From positions 1 to 64,000 of the forward strand of contig CAUDLW010000074.1 in the NCBI GenBank assembly GCA_958450325.1: a stretch of 64,000 nt of DNA, in the 5' to 3' direction. The notes below the pieces were generated by a model that searched no databases, was not told where the DNA came from, and was given only the letters and a program-made list of their open reading frames with translations. This document shows positions 24,830 through 38,083 of this stretch, piece by piece (position 1 is the stretch's first letter; each line of letters opens with the position of its first letter). The position numbers and the translations under genes are program-made. This DNA comes from Agrostemma githago (taxonomy: Eukaryota > Streptophyta > Magnoliopsida > Caryophyllales > Caryophyllaceae).

Positions 24830-26910
24830 AGAGGGTATTGGTGAACCTTGTCGTGGATGTGATTCAAAGATGGGGCATTGAACCTTAAGAGTAGGGTACT
24901 GCAAAAGTCGGGACGGAAAAGGGTTTCCGGTTGGATTAGGCGAACTCGCTACGCGGCTCCGCCTAATCCAACCCTAAACCCTTTTCCTTATTCAAGGTCA
25001 CTAAACCCGCAACAAACTGAACCCTGAGAGGGTATTGGTGAACCCTGTCGTGGATTTGATTCAAAAATGGGGCACTGAACCTTAAGAGTAGGGTACTGCA
25101 TAAGACGGGACGGAAAAGGGTTTAGGGTTGGATTAGGCGTACCCGCTACGCGGCTCCGCCTAATCCAACCCTAAACCCTTTTCCTTATTCAAGGACGGAA
25201 AAGGGTTTAGGGTTGGATTAGGCGAACCCGCTACGCGGCTCCGCCTAATCCAACCCTAAAACCTTTTCCTTATTCAAGGTCACTAAACCCGCAACAAACT
25301 GAACCCTGAGAGGGTATTGGTGAACCCTGTCGTGGATGTGATTCAAAGATGGGGCACTGAACCTTAAGAGTAGGGTACTGCATAAGACGGGACGGAAAAG
25401 GGTTTAGGGTTGGATTAGGCGTACCCGTTACGCGTCTCCTCCTAATCCAACCCTAAAACCTTTTCCTTATTCAAGGTCACTAAACCCGCAACAAACTGAA
25501 CCCTAAGAGGGTATTGGTGAACCCAGTCGTGGATGTGATTCAAAGATGGGGCACTGAACCTTAAGAGTAGGGTACTGCAAAAGACGGGACGGAAAAGGGT
25601 TTCCGGTTGGATTAGGCGAACCCGCTACGCGGCTCCGCCTAATCCAACCCTAAACCCTTTTCCTTATTCAAGGTCACTAAACCTGCAAGAAACTGAACAC
25701 TAAGAGGGTATTGGTGATCCCTGTCGTGGATGTGATTCAAAAATGGGGCACTGAACCTTAAGAGTAGGGTATTCCGTAAGACGGGACGGAAAAGGGTTTA
25801 ATGTTGGATTAGGCGAAATCGCTACGCGGCTCCGCCTAATCCAACCTTAAACCCTTTTCATTATTCAAGGTCACTAAACCCGCAACAAACTGAACCCTAA
25901 GAGGGTATAGGTGAACCCTGTCGTGGATGTGATTAAAAGATGGGACACTGAACCTTAAGAGTAGGGTACTGCATAAGACGGGACGGAAAAGGGTTTAGGG
26001 TTAGATTAGGCGTACCCGCTACTTGGCTCCGCCTAATCCAACCCTAAACCCTTTTCCTTATTCAAGGTCACTAAACCCGCAACAAACTGAACCCTAAGAG
26101 GGTATTGGTGAACCCTGTCGTGGATGTGATTCAAAGATGGGGCACTGAACCTTAAGAGTAGGGTACTGCATAAGACGGGACGGAGAAGGGATTTGGGTTG
26201 GATTAGGCGTACCCGCTACGCGGCTCCGCCTAATCCAACCCTAAACCCTTTTACTTATTCAAGGACGGAAAAGGGTTTAGGGTTGGATTAGGCGAACCCT
26301 AAACCCTTTTCCTTATTCAAGGTCACTAAACCCGCAAGAAACTGAACCCTAAGAGGGTATTGGTGAACCCTGTCGTGGATGTGATTCAAAGAAGGGACAC
26401 TGAACCTTAAGAGTAGGGTACTGCATAAGACGGGACGGAAAAGGGTTTAGGGTTGGATTAGGCGTACCCGCTACGCGGCTCCGCCTAATCCAACGCTAAA
26501 CTCTTTTCCTTATTCAAGGTCACTAAACCCGCCAGAAACTGAACCCTGAGAGGGTATTGGTGAACCCTGTTGTGGATGTGATTCGAAGATGGGCACTGAA
26601 CCTTAAGAGTAGGGTACTGCATAAGACGGGACGGAAAATGGTTTAATGTTGGATTAGGCGAAACCGCTACGCGGCTCCGCCTAATCCAACCCTAAACCCT
26701 TTTCCTTATTCAAGGTCACTAAACCCGCAACAAACTGAACCATAAGAGGGTACTGGTGAACCCTGTCGTGGATGTGATTCAAAGAAGGGGCACTGAACCT
26801 TAAGAGTAGGGTACTGCATAAGACGGGACGGAAAAGGGTTTAGGGTTGGATTAGGCGTACCCGCTACGCGGCTCTGCCTAATCCAACGCTAAACCCTTTT
26901 CCTTATTCAA
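24830..26910 (+). repeat. Distant duplicate of the 18.4-22.5 kb region
   Basis: From caaaagtcggg (24902) the order matches 18481 onward at an offset of 6421 bp (attccgtaag 25772 against 19351). Past the C unit at 26263 it matches 21816-22460 at an offset of 4447 bp (gccagaaactg 26531/22084; gaaccataag 26738/22291; ggctctgcc). The change of offset is the sum of the 1522-bp and 452-bp local duplications present only in the other copy. Confidence 0.88.
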
Positions 26911-29480
26911 GGTCACTAAACCCGCAAGAAACTGAACCCTAAGAGGGTATTGGTGAACCCTGTCGTGGATGTGATTCAAAGAAGGGGCACTGAACCTTAA
27001 GAGTAGGGTACTGCATAAGACGGGACGGAAAAGGGTTTAGGGTTGGATTAGGCGTACCCGCTACGCGGCTCCGCCTAATCCAACGCTAAACTCTTTTCCT
27101 TATTCAAGGTCACTAAACCCGCAAGAAACTGAACCCTGAGAGGGTATTGGTGAACCCTGTTGTGGATGTGATTCGAAGATGGGCACTGAACCTTAAGAGT
27201 AGGGTACTGCATAAGACGGGACGGAAAATGGTTTAATGTTGGATTAGGCGAAACCGCTACGCGGCTCCGCCTAATCCAACCCTAAACCCTTTTCCTTATT
27301 CAAGGTCACTAAACCCGCAACAAACTGAACCCTAAGAGGGTACTGGTGAACCCTGTCGTGGATGTGATTCAAAGAAGGGGCACTGAACCTTAAGAGTAGG
27401 GTACTGCATAAGACGGGATGGAAAAGGGTTTAGGGTTGGATTAGGCGTACCCGCTACGCGGCTCCGCCTAATCCAACGCTAAACCCTTTTCCTTATTCAA
27501 GGTCACTAAACCCGCAAGAAACTGAACCCTGAGAGGGTATTGGTGAACCCTGTTGTGGATGTGATTCGAAGATGGGGCAATGAACCTTAAGAGTAGGGTA
27601 CTACATAAGACGGGATGGAAAAGGGTTTAGGGTTGGATTAGGCGAAACCGCTACTCAGCTCCGCCTAATCCAACCCTAAACCCTTTTCCTTATTGAAGGT
27701 CACTAAACCCGCAACAAACTGAACCCTAAGAGGGTATTGGTGAACCCTGTCGTGGATGTGATTAAAAGATGGGGCACTGAACCTTTAGAGTAGGGTACTG
27801 CATAAGACGGGACGAAAAAGGGTTTAGGGTTGGATTAGGCGTACCCGCTACTTGGCTCCGCCTAATCCAACCCTAAACCCTTTTCCTTATTCAAGGTCAC
27901 TAAACCCGCCAGAAACTGAACCCTGAGAGGGTATTGGTGAACCCTGTTGTGGATGTGATTCGAAGATGGGCACTGAACCTTAAGAGTAGGGTACTGCATA
28001 AGACGGGACGGAAAAGGGTTTAGGGTTGGATTAGGCGTACCCGCTACGCGGCTCCGCCTAATCCAACGCTAAACTCTTTTCCTTATTCAAGGTCACTAAA
28101 CCCGCCAGAAACTGAACCCTGAGAGGGTATTGGTGAACCCTGTTGTGGATGTGATTCGAAGATGGGCACTGAACCTTAAGAGTAGGGTACTGCATAAGAC
28201 GGGACGGAAAATGGTTTAATGTTGGATTAGGCGAAACCGCTACGCGGCTCCGCCTAATCCAACCCTAAACCCTTTTCCTTATTCAAGGTCACTAAACCCG
28301 CAACAAACTGAACCATAAGAGGGTACTGGTGAACCCTGTCGTGGATGTGATTCAAAGAAGGGGCACTGAACCTTAAGAGTAGGGTACTGCATAAGACGGG
28401 ACGGAAAAGGGTTTAGGGTTGGATTAGGCGTACCCGCTACGCGGCTCTGCCTAATCCAACGCTAAACCCTTTTCCTTATTCAAGGTCACTAAACCCGCAA
28501 GAAACTGAACCCTAAGAGGGTATTGGTGAACCCTGTCGTGGATGTGATTCAAAGAAGGGGCACTGAACCTTAAGAGTAGGGTACTGCATAAGACGGGACG
28601 GAAAAGGGTTTAGGGTTGGATTAGGCGTACCCGCTACGCGGCTCCGCCTAATCCAACGCTAAACTCTTTTCCTTATTCAAGGTCACTAAACCCGCAAGAA
28701 ACTGAACCCTGAGAGGGTATTGGTGAACCCTGTTGTGGATGTGATTCGAAGATGGGCACTGAACCTTAAGAGTAGGGTACTGCATAAGACGGGACGGAAA
28801 ATGGTTTAATGTTGGATTAGGCGAAACCGCTACGCGGCTCCGCCTAATCCAACCCTAAACCCTTTTCCTTATTCAAGGTCACTAAACCCGCAACAAACTG
28901 AACCCTAAGAGGGTACTGGTGAACCCTGTCGTGGATGTGATTCAAAGAAGGGGCACTGAACCTTAAGAGTAGGGTACTGCATAAGACGGGATGGAAAAGG
29001 GTTTAGGGTTGGATTAGGCGTACCCGCTACGCGGCTCCGCCTAATCCAACGCTAAACCCTTTTCCTTATTCAAGGTCACTAAACCCGCAAGAAACTGAAC
29101 CCTGAGAGGGTATTGGTGAACCCTGTTGTGGATGTGATTCGAAGATGGGGCAATGAACCTTAAGAGTAGGGTACTACATAAGACGGGATGGAAAAGGGTT
29201 TAGGGTTGGATTAGGCGAAACCGCTACTCAGCTCCGCCTAATCCAACCCTAAACCCTTTTCCTTATTGAAGGTCACTAAACCCGCAACAAACTGAACCCT
29301 AAGAGGGTATTGGTGAACCCTGTCGTGGATGTGATTAAAAGATGGGGCACTGAACCTTTAGAGTAGGGTACTGCATAAGACGGGACGAAAAAGGGTTTAG
29401 GGTTGGATTAGGCGTACCCGCTACTTGGCTCCGCCTAATCCAACCCTAAACCCTTTTCCTTATTCAAGGTCACTAAACCC
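26501..29480 (+). repeat. 1573-bp higher-order repeat (8 A units), two copies
   Basis: The ctctttt variant (26501/28074 and 27091/28664), gccagaaactg (26531/28104), gaaccataag (26738/28311), actacataag and gctactcagc (27651/29224) recur 1573 bp apart. The length is eight A units less three bases, consistent with three 196-bp units. No B unit is inside the repeat. The copies appear almost identical. Confidence 0.92.
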
Positions 29481-29659
29481 GCAAGAAACTGAACCCTAAG
29501 AGGGTATTGGTGAACCCTGTCGTGGATGTGATTCAAAGAAGGGGCACTGAACCTTAAGAGTAGGGTACTGCATAAGACGAGACGGAAAAAGGTTTAGGGT
29601 TGGATTAGGCGTACCCGCTACGCGGCTCCGCCTAATCCAACGCTAAACTCTTTTCCTTA

Positions 29660-31830
29660 TTCAAGGTCACTAAACCCGCAAGAAACTGAACCCTGAGAGG
29701 GTATTGGTGAACCCTGTTGTGGATGTGATTCGAAGATGGGCACTGAACCTTAAGAGTAGGGTACTGCATAAGACGGGACGGAAAATGGTTTAATGTTGGA
29801 TTAGGCGAAACCGCTACGCGGCTCCGCCTAATCCAACCCTAAACCCTTTTCCTTATTCAAGGTCACTAAACCCGCAACAAACTGAACCCTAAGAGGGTAC
29901 TGGTGAACCCTATCGTGGATGTGATTCAAAGAAGGGGCACTGAACCTTAAGAGTAGGGTACTGCATAAGACGGGACGGAAAAGGGTTTAGGGTTGGATTA
30001 GGCGTACCCGCTACGCGGCTCCGCCTAATCCAACGCTAAACCCTTTTCCTTATTCAAGGTCACTAAACCCGCAAGAAACTGAACCCTGAGAGGGTATTGG
30101 TGAACCCTGTTGTGGATGTGATTCGAAGATGGGCACTGAACCTTAAGAGTAGGGTACTGCATAAGACGGGACGGAAAATGGTTTAATGTTGGATTAGGCG
30201 AAACCGCTACGCGGCTCCGCCTAATCCAACCCTAAACCCTTTTCCTTATTCAAGGTCACTAAACCCGCAACAAACTGAACCCTAAGAGGGTACTGGTGAA
30301 CCCTGTCGTGGATGTGATTCAAAGAAGGGGCACTGAACCTTAAGAGTAGGGTACTGCATAAGACGCGACGGAAAAGGGTTTAGGGTTGGATTAGGCGTAC
30401 CCGCTACGCGGCTCCGCCTAATCCAACGCTAAACCCTTTTCCTTATTCAAGGTCACTAAACCCGCAAGAAACTGAACCCTAAGAGGGTACTGGTGAACCC
30501 TATCGTGGATGTGATTCAAAGAAGGGGCACTGAACCTTAAGAGTAGGGTACTGCATAAGACGGGACGGAAAAGGGTTTAGGGTTGGATTAGGCGTACCCG
30601 CTACGCGGCTCCGCCTAATCCAACGCTAAACCCTTTTCCTTATTCAAGGTCACTAAACCCGCAAGAAACGGAACCCTGAGAGGGTATTGGTGAACCCTGT
30701 TGTGGATGTGATTCGAAGATGGGCACTGAACCTTAAGAGTAGGGTACTGCATAAGACGGGACGGAAAATGGTTTAATGTTGGATTAGGCGAAACCGCTAC
30801 GCGGCTCCGCCTAATCCAACCCTAAACCCTTTTCCTTATTCAAGGTCACTAAACCCGCAACAAACTGAACCCTAAGAGGGTACTGGTGAACCCTGTCGTG
30901 GATGTGATTCAAAGAAGGGGCACTGAACCTTAAGAGTAGGGTACTGCATAAGACGCGACGGAAAAGGGTTTAGGGTTGGATTAGGCGTACCCGCTACGCG
31001 GCTCCGCCTAATCCAACGCTAAACCCTTTTCCTTATTCAAGGTCACTAAACCCGCAAGAAACTGAACCCTGAGAGGGTATTGGTGAACCCTGTTGTGGAT
31101 GTGATTCGAAGATGGGCACTGAACCTTAAGAGTAGGGTACTGCATAAGACGGGACGGAAAATGGTTTAATGTTGGATTAGGCGAAACCGCTACGCGGCTC
31201 CGCCTAATCCAACCCTAAACCCTTTTCCTTATTCAAGGTCACTAAACCCGCAACAAACTGAACCCTAAGAGGGTACTGGTGAACCCTATCGTGGATGTGA
31301 TTCAAAGAAGGGGCACTGAACCTTAAGAGTAGGGTACTGCATAAGACGGGACGGAAAAGGGTTTAGGGTTGGATTAGGCGTACCCGCTACGCGGCTCCGC
31401 CTAATCCAACGCTAAACCCTTTTCCTTATTCAAGGTCACTAAACCCGCAAGAAACTGAACCCTGAGAGGGTATTGGTGAACCCTGTTGTGGATGTGATTC
31501 GAAGATGGGCACTGAACCTTAAGAGTAGGGTACTGCATAAGACGGGACGGAAAATGGTTTAATGTTGGATTAGGCGAAACCGCTACGCGGCTCCGCCTAA
31601 TCCAACCCTAAACCCTTTTCCTTATTCAAGGTCACTAAACCCGCAACAAACTGAACCCTAAGAGGGTACTGGTGAACCCTGTCGTGGATGTGATTCAAAG
31701 AAGGGGCACTGAACCTTAAGAGTAGGGTACTGCATAAGACGCGACGGAAAAGGGTTTAGGGTTGGATTAGGCGTACCCGCTACGCGGCTCCGCCTAATCC
31801 AACGCTAAACCCTTTTCCTTATTCAAGGTC
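29660..31830 (+). repeat. A-A dimer block (about 393-bp period)
   Basis: Two A subfamilies alternate: cgaagatgggcac with ttgtgg and an aaatggtttaatg arm (196 bp), and gaaggggcac with gggtactgg (197 bp). Every second gaagg unit carries either ctatcgtgg or agacgcgacgg. The gcgacgg variant at 30361, 30951 and 31737 gives spacings of 590 and 786 bp, i.e. three and four units. The block contains no B or C units. The interval 31830-32610 continues with A units of the caatg, aaaag and gaagg types. Confidence 0.85.
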
Positions 31831-33030
31831 ACTAAACCCGCAAGAAACTGAACCCTGAGAGGGTATTGGTGAACCCTGTTGTGGATGTGATTCGAAGATG
31901 GGGCAATGAACCTTAAGAGTAGGGTACTACATAAGACGGGATGGAAAAGGGTTTAGGGTTGGATTAGGCGAAACCGCTACTCAGCTCCGCCTAATACAAC
32001 CCTAAACCCTTTTCCTTATTGAAGGTCACTAAACCCGCAACAAACTGAACCCTAAGAGGGTATTGGTGAACCCTGTCGTGGATGTGATTAAAAGATGGGG
32101 CACTGAACCTTTAGAGTAGGGTACTGCATAAGACGGGACGAAAAAGGGATTAGGGTTGGATTAGGCGTACCCGCTACTTTGCTCCGCCTAATCCAACCCT
32201 AAACCCTTTTCCTTATTCAAGGTCACTAAACCCGCAAGAAACTGAACCCTAAGAGGGTATTGGTGAACCCTGTCGTGGATGTGATTCAAAGAAGGGGCAC
32301 TGAACCTTAAGAGTAGGGTACTGCATAAGACGAGACGGAAAAAGGTTTAGGGTTGGATTAGGCGTACCCGCTACGCGGCTCCGCCTAATCCAACGCTAAA
32401 CTCTTTTCCTTATTCAAGGTCACTAAACCCGCAAGAAACTGAACCCTGAGAGGGTATTGGTGAACCCTGTTGTGGATGTGATTCGAAGATGGGCACTGAA
32501 CCTTAAGAGTAGGGTACTGCATAAGACGGGACGGAAAATGGTTTAATGTTGGATTAGGCGAAACCGCTACGCGGCTCCGCCTAATCCAACCCTAAACCCT
32601 TTTCCTTATTCAATGTCACTAAACCCGCAAGAAACTGAACCCTGAGAGGGTATTGGTGAACCCTGTTGTGGATGTGATTCGAAGATGGGGCAATGAACCT
32701 TAAGAGTAGGGTACTGCATAAGACGGGATGGAAAAGGGTTTAGGGTTGGATTAGGCGAAACCGCTACGCGGCTCCGCCTAATCCAACCCTAAACCCTTTT
32801 CCTTATTGAAGGTCACTAAACCCGCAACAAACTGAACCCTAAGAGGGTATTGGTGAACCCTGTCGTGGATGTGATTAAAAGATGGGGCACTAAACCTTTA
32901 GAGTAGGGTACTGCATAAGACGGGACGAAAAAGGGTTTAGGGTTGGATTAGGCGTACCCGCTACTTGGCTCCGCCTAATCCAACCCTAAACCCTTTTCCT
33001 TATTCAAGGTCACTAAACCCGCAACAAACT

Positions 33031-33040
33031 GAACCCTGTC
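33031..33040 (+). other. 21-bp deletion junction in A unit, first copy
   Basis: The text gaaccctgtcg here replaces the normal gaaccct, then aagagggtattggtg, then gaaccctgtcg. One of the two gaaccct direct repeats and the intervening bases are gone, 21 bp in all, as expected of slippage or repeat-mediated deletion. It is shared only with 35372, marking the 2341-bp duplication. Confidence 0.93.
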
Positions 33041-35371
33041 GTGGATGTGATTCAAAGATGGGGCACTGAACCTTAAGAGTAGGGTACTGCATAAGAAGGG
33101 ACGGAAAAGGGTTTAGGGTTGGATTAGGCGAACCCGCTACGCGGCTCCGCCTAATCCAACCCTAAAACCTTTTCCTTATTCAAGGTTACTAAACCCGCAA
33201 CAAACTGAACCCTAAGAGGGTATTGGTGAACCTTGTCGTGGATGTGATTCAAAGATGGGGCATTGAACCTTAAGAGTAGGGTACTGCAAAAGTCGGGACG
33301 GAAAAGGGTTTCCGGTTGGATTAGGCGAACTCGCTACGCGGCTCCGCCTAATCCAACCCTAAACCCTTTTCCTTATTCAAGGTCACTAAACCCGCAACAA
33401 ACTGAACCCTGAGAGGGTATTGGTGAACCCTGTCGTGGATGTGATTAAAAGATGGGGCACTGAACCTTAAGAGTAGGGTACTGCATAAGACGGGACGGAA
33501 AAGGGTTTAGGGTTGGATTAGGCGTACCCGCTACGCGGCTCCGCCTAATCCAACGCTAAACCCTTTTCCTTATTCAAGGTCACTAAACCCGCAAGAAACT
33601 GAACCCTGAGAGGGTATTGGTGAACCCTGTTGTGGATGTGATTCGAAGATGGGCACTGAACCTTAAGAGTAGGGTACTGCATAAGACGGGACGGAAAATG
33701 GTTTAATGTTGGATTAGGCGAAACCGCTACGCGGCTCCGCCTAATCCAACCCTAAACCCTTTTCCTTATTCAAGGTCACTAAACCCGCAACAAACTGAAC
33801 CCTAAGAGGGTACTGGTGAACCCTGTCGTGGATGTGATTCAAAGAAGGGGCACTGAACCTTAAGAGTAGGGTACTGCATAAGACGCGACGGAAAAGGGTT
33901 TAGGGTTGGATTAGGCGTACCCGCTACGCGGCTCCGCCTAATCCAACGCTAAACCCTTTTCCTTATTCAAGGTCACTAAACCCGCAAGAAACTGAACCCT
34001 GAGAGGGTATTAGTGAACCCTGTTGTGGATGTGATTCGAAGATGGGGCAATGAACCTTAAGAGTAGGGTACTACATAAGACGGTATGGAAAAGGGTTTAG
34101 GGTTGGATTAGGCGAAACCGCTACTCAGCTCCGCCTAATCCAACCCTAAACCCTTTTCCTTATTGAAGGTCACTAAACCCGCAACAAACTGAACCCTAAG
34201 AGGGTATTGGTGAACCCTGTCGTGGATGTGATTAAAATATGGGGCACTGAACCTTTAGAGTAGGGTACTGCATAAGACGGGACGAAAAAGGGTTTAGGGT
34301 TGGATTAGGCGTACCCGCTACTTGGCTCCGCCTAATCCAACCCTAAACCCTTTTCCTTATTCAAGGTCACTAAACCCGCAAGAAACTGAACCCTAAGAGG
34401 GTATTGGTGAACCCTGTCGTGGATGTGATTCAAAGAAGGGGCACTGAACCTTAAGAGTAGGGTACTGCATAAGACGAGACGGAAAAAGGTTTAGGGTTGG
34501 ATTAGGCGTACCCGCTACGCGGCTCCGCCTAATCCAACGCTAATCTCTTTTCCTTATTCAAGGTCACTAAACCCGCAAGAAACTGAACCCTGAGAGGGTA
34601 TTGGTGAACCCTGTTGTGGATGTGATTCGAAGATGGGCACTGAACCTTAAGAGTAGGGTACTGCATAAGACGGGACGGAAAATGGTTTAATGTTGGATTA
34701 GGCGAAACCGCTACCCGGCTCCGCCTAATCCAACCCTAAACCCTTTTCCTTATTCAAGGTCACTAAACCCGCAACAAACTGAACCCTAAGAGGGTACTGG
34801 TGAACCCTATCGTGGATGTGATTCAAAGAAGGGGCACTGAACCTTAAGAGTAGGGTACTGCATAAGACGGGACGGAAAAGGGTTTAGGGTTGGATTAGGC
34901 GTACCCGCTACGCGGCTCCGCCTAATCCAACGCTAAACCCTTTTCCTTATTCAAGGTCACTAAACCCGCAAGAAACTGAACCCTGAGAGGGTATTGGTGA
35001 ACCCTGTTGTGGATGTGATTCGAAGATGGGGCAATGAACCTTAAGAGTAGGGTACTGCATAAGACGGGATGGAAAAGGGTTTAGGGTTGGATTAGGCGAA
35101 ACCGCTACGCGGCTCCGCCTAATCCAACCCTAAACCCTTTTCCTTATTGAAGGTCACTAAACCCGCAACAAACTGAACCCTAAGAGGGTATTGGTGAACC
35201 CTGTCGTGGATGTGATTAAAAGATGGGGCACTAAACCTTTAGAGTAGGGTACTGCATAAGACGGGACGAAAAAGGGTTTAGGGTTGGATTAGGCGTACCC
35301 GCTACTTGGCTCCGCCTAATCCAACCCTAAACCCTTTTCCTTATTCAAGGTCACTAAACCCGCAACAAACT

Positions 35372-35381
35372 GAACCCTGTC
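35372..35381 (+). other. 21-bp deletion junction in A unit, second copy
   Basis: Same deletion between gaaccct direct repeats as at 33031, exactly 2341 bp away. The corresponding unit at about 37.72 kb has the full sequence, so the deletion predates the duplication but is not fixed in the family. Confidence 0.93.
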
Positions 35382-37499
35382 GTGGATGTGATTCAAAGAT
35401 GGGGCACTGAACCTTAAGAGTAGGGTACTGCATAAGAAGGGACGGAAAAGGGTTTAGGGTTGGATTAGGCGAACCCGCTACGCGGCTCCGCCTAATCCAA
35501 CCCTAAAACCTTTTCCTTATTCAAGGTTACTAAACCCGCAACAAACTGAACCCTAAGAGGGTATTGGTGAACCTTGTCGTGGATGTGATTCAAAGATGGG
35601 GCATTGAACCTTAAGAGTAGGGTACTGCAAAAGTCGGGACGGAAAAGGGTTTCCGGTTGGATTAGGCGAACTCGCTACGCGGCTCCGCCTAATCCAACCC
35701 TAAACCCTTTTCCTTATTCAAGGTCACTAAACCCGCAACAAACTGAACCCTGAGAGGGTATTGGTGAACCCTGTCGTGGATGTGATTAAAAGATGGGGCA
35801 CTGAACCTTAAGAGTAGGGTACTGCATAAGACGGGACGGAAAAGGGTTTAGGGTTGGATTAGGCGTACCCGCTACGCGGCTCCGCCTAATCCAACGCTAA
35901 ACCCTTTTCCTTATTCAAGGTCACTAAACCCGCAAGAAACTGAACCCTGAGAGGGTATTGGTGAACCCTGTTGTGGATGTGATTCGAAGATGGGCACTGA
36001 ACCTTAAGAGTAGGGTACTGCATAAGACGGGACGGAAAATGGTTTAATGTTGGATTAGGCGAAACCGCTACGCGGCTCCGCCTAATCCAACCCTAAACCC
36101 TTTTCCTTATTCAAGGTCACTAAACCCGCAACAAACTGAACCCTAAGAGGGTACTGGTGAACCCTGTCGTGGATGTGATTCAAAGAAGGGGCACTGAACC
36201 TTAAGAGTAGGGTACTGCATAAGACGCGACGGAAAAGGGTTTAGGGTTGGATTAGGCGTACCCGCTACGCGGCTCCGCCTAATCCAACGCTAAACCCTTT
36301 TCCTTATTCAAGGTCACTAAACCCGCAAGAAACTGAACCCTGAGAGGGTATTGGTGAACCCTGTTGTGGATGTGATTCGAAGATGGGGCAATGAACCTTA
36401 AGAGTAGGGTACTACATAAGACGGGATGGAAAAGGGTTTAGGGTTGGATTAGGCGAAACCGCTACTCAGCTCCGCCTAATCCAACCCTAAACCCTTTTCC
36501 TTATTGAAGGTCACTAAACCCGCAACAAACTGAACCCTAAGAGGGTATTGGTGAACCCTGTCGTGGATGTGATTAAAATATGGGGCACTGAACCTTTAGA
36601 GTAGGGTACTGCATAAGACGGGACGAAAAAGGGTTTAGGGTTGGATTAGGCGTACCCGCTACTTGGCTCCGCCTAATCCAACCCTAAACCCTTTTCCTTA
36701 TTCAAGGTCACTAAACCCGCAAGAAACTGAACCCTAAGAGGGTATTGGTGAACCCTGTCGTGGATGTGATTCAAAGAAGGGACACTGAACCTTAAGAGTA
36801 GGGTACTGCATAAGACGAGACGGAAAAAGGTTTAGGGTTGGATTAGGCGTACCCGCTACGCGGCTCCGCCTAATCCAACGCTAAACTCTTTTCCTTATTC
36901 AAGGTCACTAAACCCGCAAGAAACTGAACCCTGAGAGGGTATTGGTGAACCCTGTTGTGGATGTGATTCGAAGATGGGCACTGAACCTTAAGAGTAGGGT
37001 ACTGCATAAGACGGGACGGAAAATGGTTTAATGTTGGATTAGGCGAAACCGCTACCCGGCTCCGCCTAATCCAACCCTAAACCCTTTTCCTTATTCAAGG
37101 TCACTAAACCCGCAACAAACTGAACCCTAAGAGGGTACTGGTGAACCCTATCGTGGATGTGATTCAAAGAAGGGGCACTGAACCTTAAGAGTAGGGTACT
37201 GCATAAGACGGGACGGAAAAGGGTTTAGGGTTGGATTAGGCGTACCCGCTACGCGGCTCCGCCTAATCCAACGCTAAACCCTTTTCCTTATTCAAGGTCA
37301 CTAAACCCGCAAGAAACTGAACCCTGAGAGGGTATTGGTGAACCCTGTTGTGGATGTGATTCGAAGATGGGGCAATGAACCTTAAGAGTAGGGTACTGCA
37401 TAAGACGGGATGGAAAAGGGTTTAGGGTTGGATTAGGCGAAACCGCTACGCGGCTCCGCCTAATCCAACCCTAAACCCTTTTCCTTATTGAAGGTCACT

Positions 37500-38083
37500 A
37501 AACCCGCAACAAACTGAACCCTAAGAGGGTATTGGTGAACCCTGTCGTGGATGTGATTAAAAGATGGGGCACTGAACCTTTAGAGTAGGGTACTGCATAA
37601 GACGGGACGAAAAAGGGTTTAGGGTTGGATTAGGCGTACCCGCTACTTGGCTCCGCCTAATCCAACCCTAAACCCTTTTCCTTATTCAAGGTCACTAAAC
37701 CCGCAACAAACTGAACCCTAAGAGGGTATTGGTGAACCCTGTCGTGGATGTGATTCAAAGATGGGGCACTGAACCTTAAGAGTAGGGTACTGCATAAGAA
37801 AGGACGGAAAAGGGTTTCCGGTTGGATTAGGCGAACTCGCTACGCGGCTCCGCCTAATCCAACCCTAAACCCTTTTCCTTATTCAAGGTCACTAAACCCG
37901 CAACAAACTGAACCCTGAGAGGGTATTGGTGAACCCTGTCGTGGATTTGATTCAAAGATGGGGCACTGAACCTTAAGAGTAGGGTACTGCATAAGACGGG
38001 ACGGAAAAGGGTTTAGGGTTGGATTAGGCGTACCCGCTACGCGGCTCCGCCTAATCCAACCCTAAACCCTTTTCCTTATTCAA
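37500..38083 (+). repeat. A units linking the 2341-bp and 675-bp blocks
   Basis: Three A units with aaaagatgg, standard gatgg plus ataagaaagg, and ggatttgattc variants. The second joins ataagaa to a ttccgg arm with a gaactcgct loop, which elsewhere belong to separate units. This suggests a crossover inside the unit. Nothing else is present. Confidence 0.75.

Larger units (their letters stand above)
32610..37310 (+). repeat. 2341-bp higher-order repeat (12 A units), two copies
   Basis: A distinctive 21-bp deletion (33031/35372), ataagaaggg, caaggttac, caaaagtcggg, agacgcgacgg (33881/36222), gattaaaatatgg and the arm aaaaaggttt recur 2341 bp apart. The length is twelve A units minus the 21-bp deletion and two single bases. 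Similarity continues beyond 37.31 kb until about 37.5-37.7 kb, where the third position lacks the 21-bp deletion. Copies differ only sparsely (for example tatggaaaag in the first). Confidence 0.93.
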
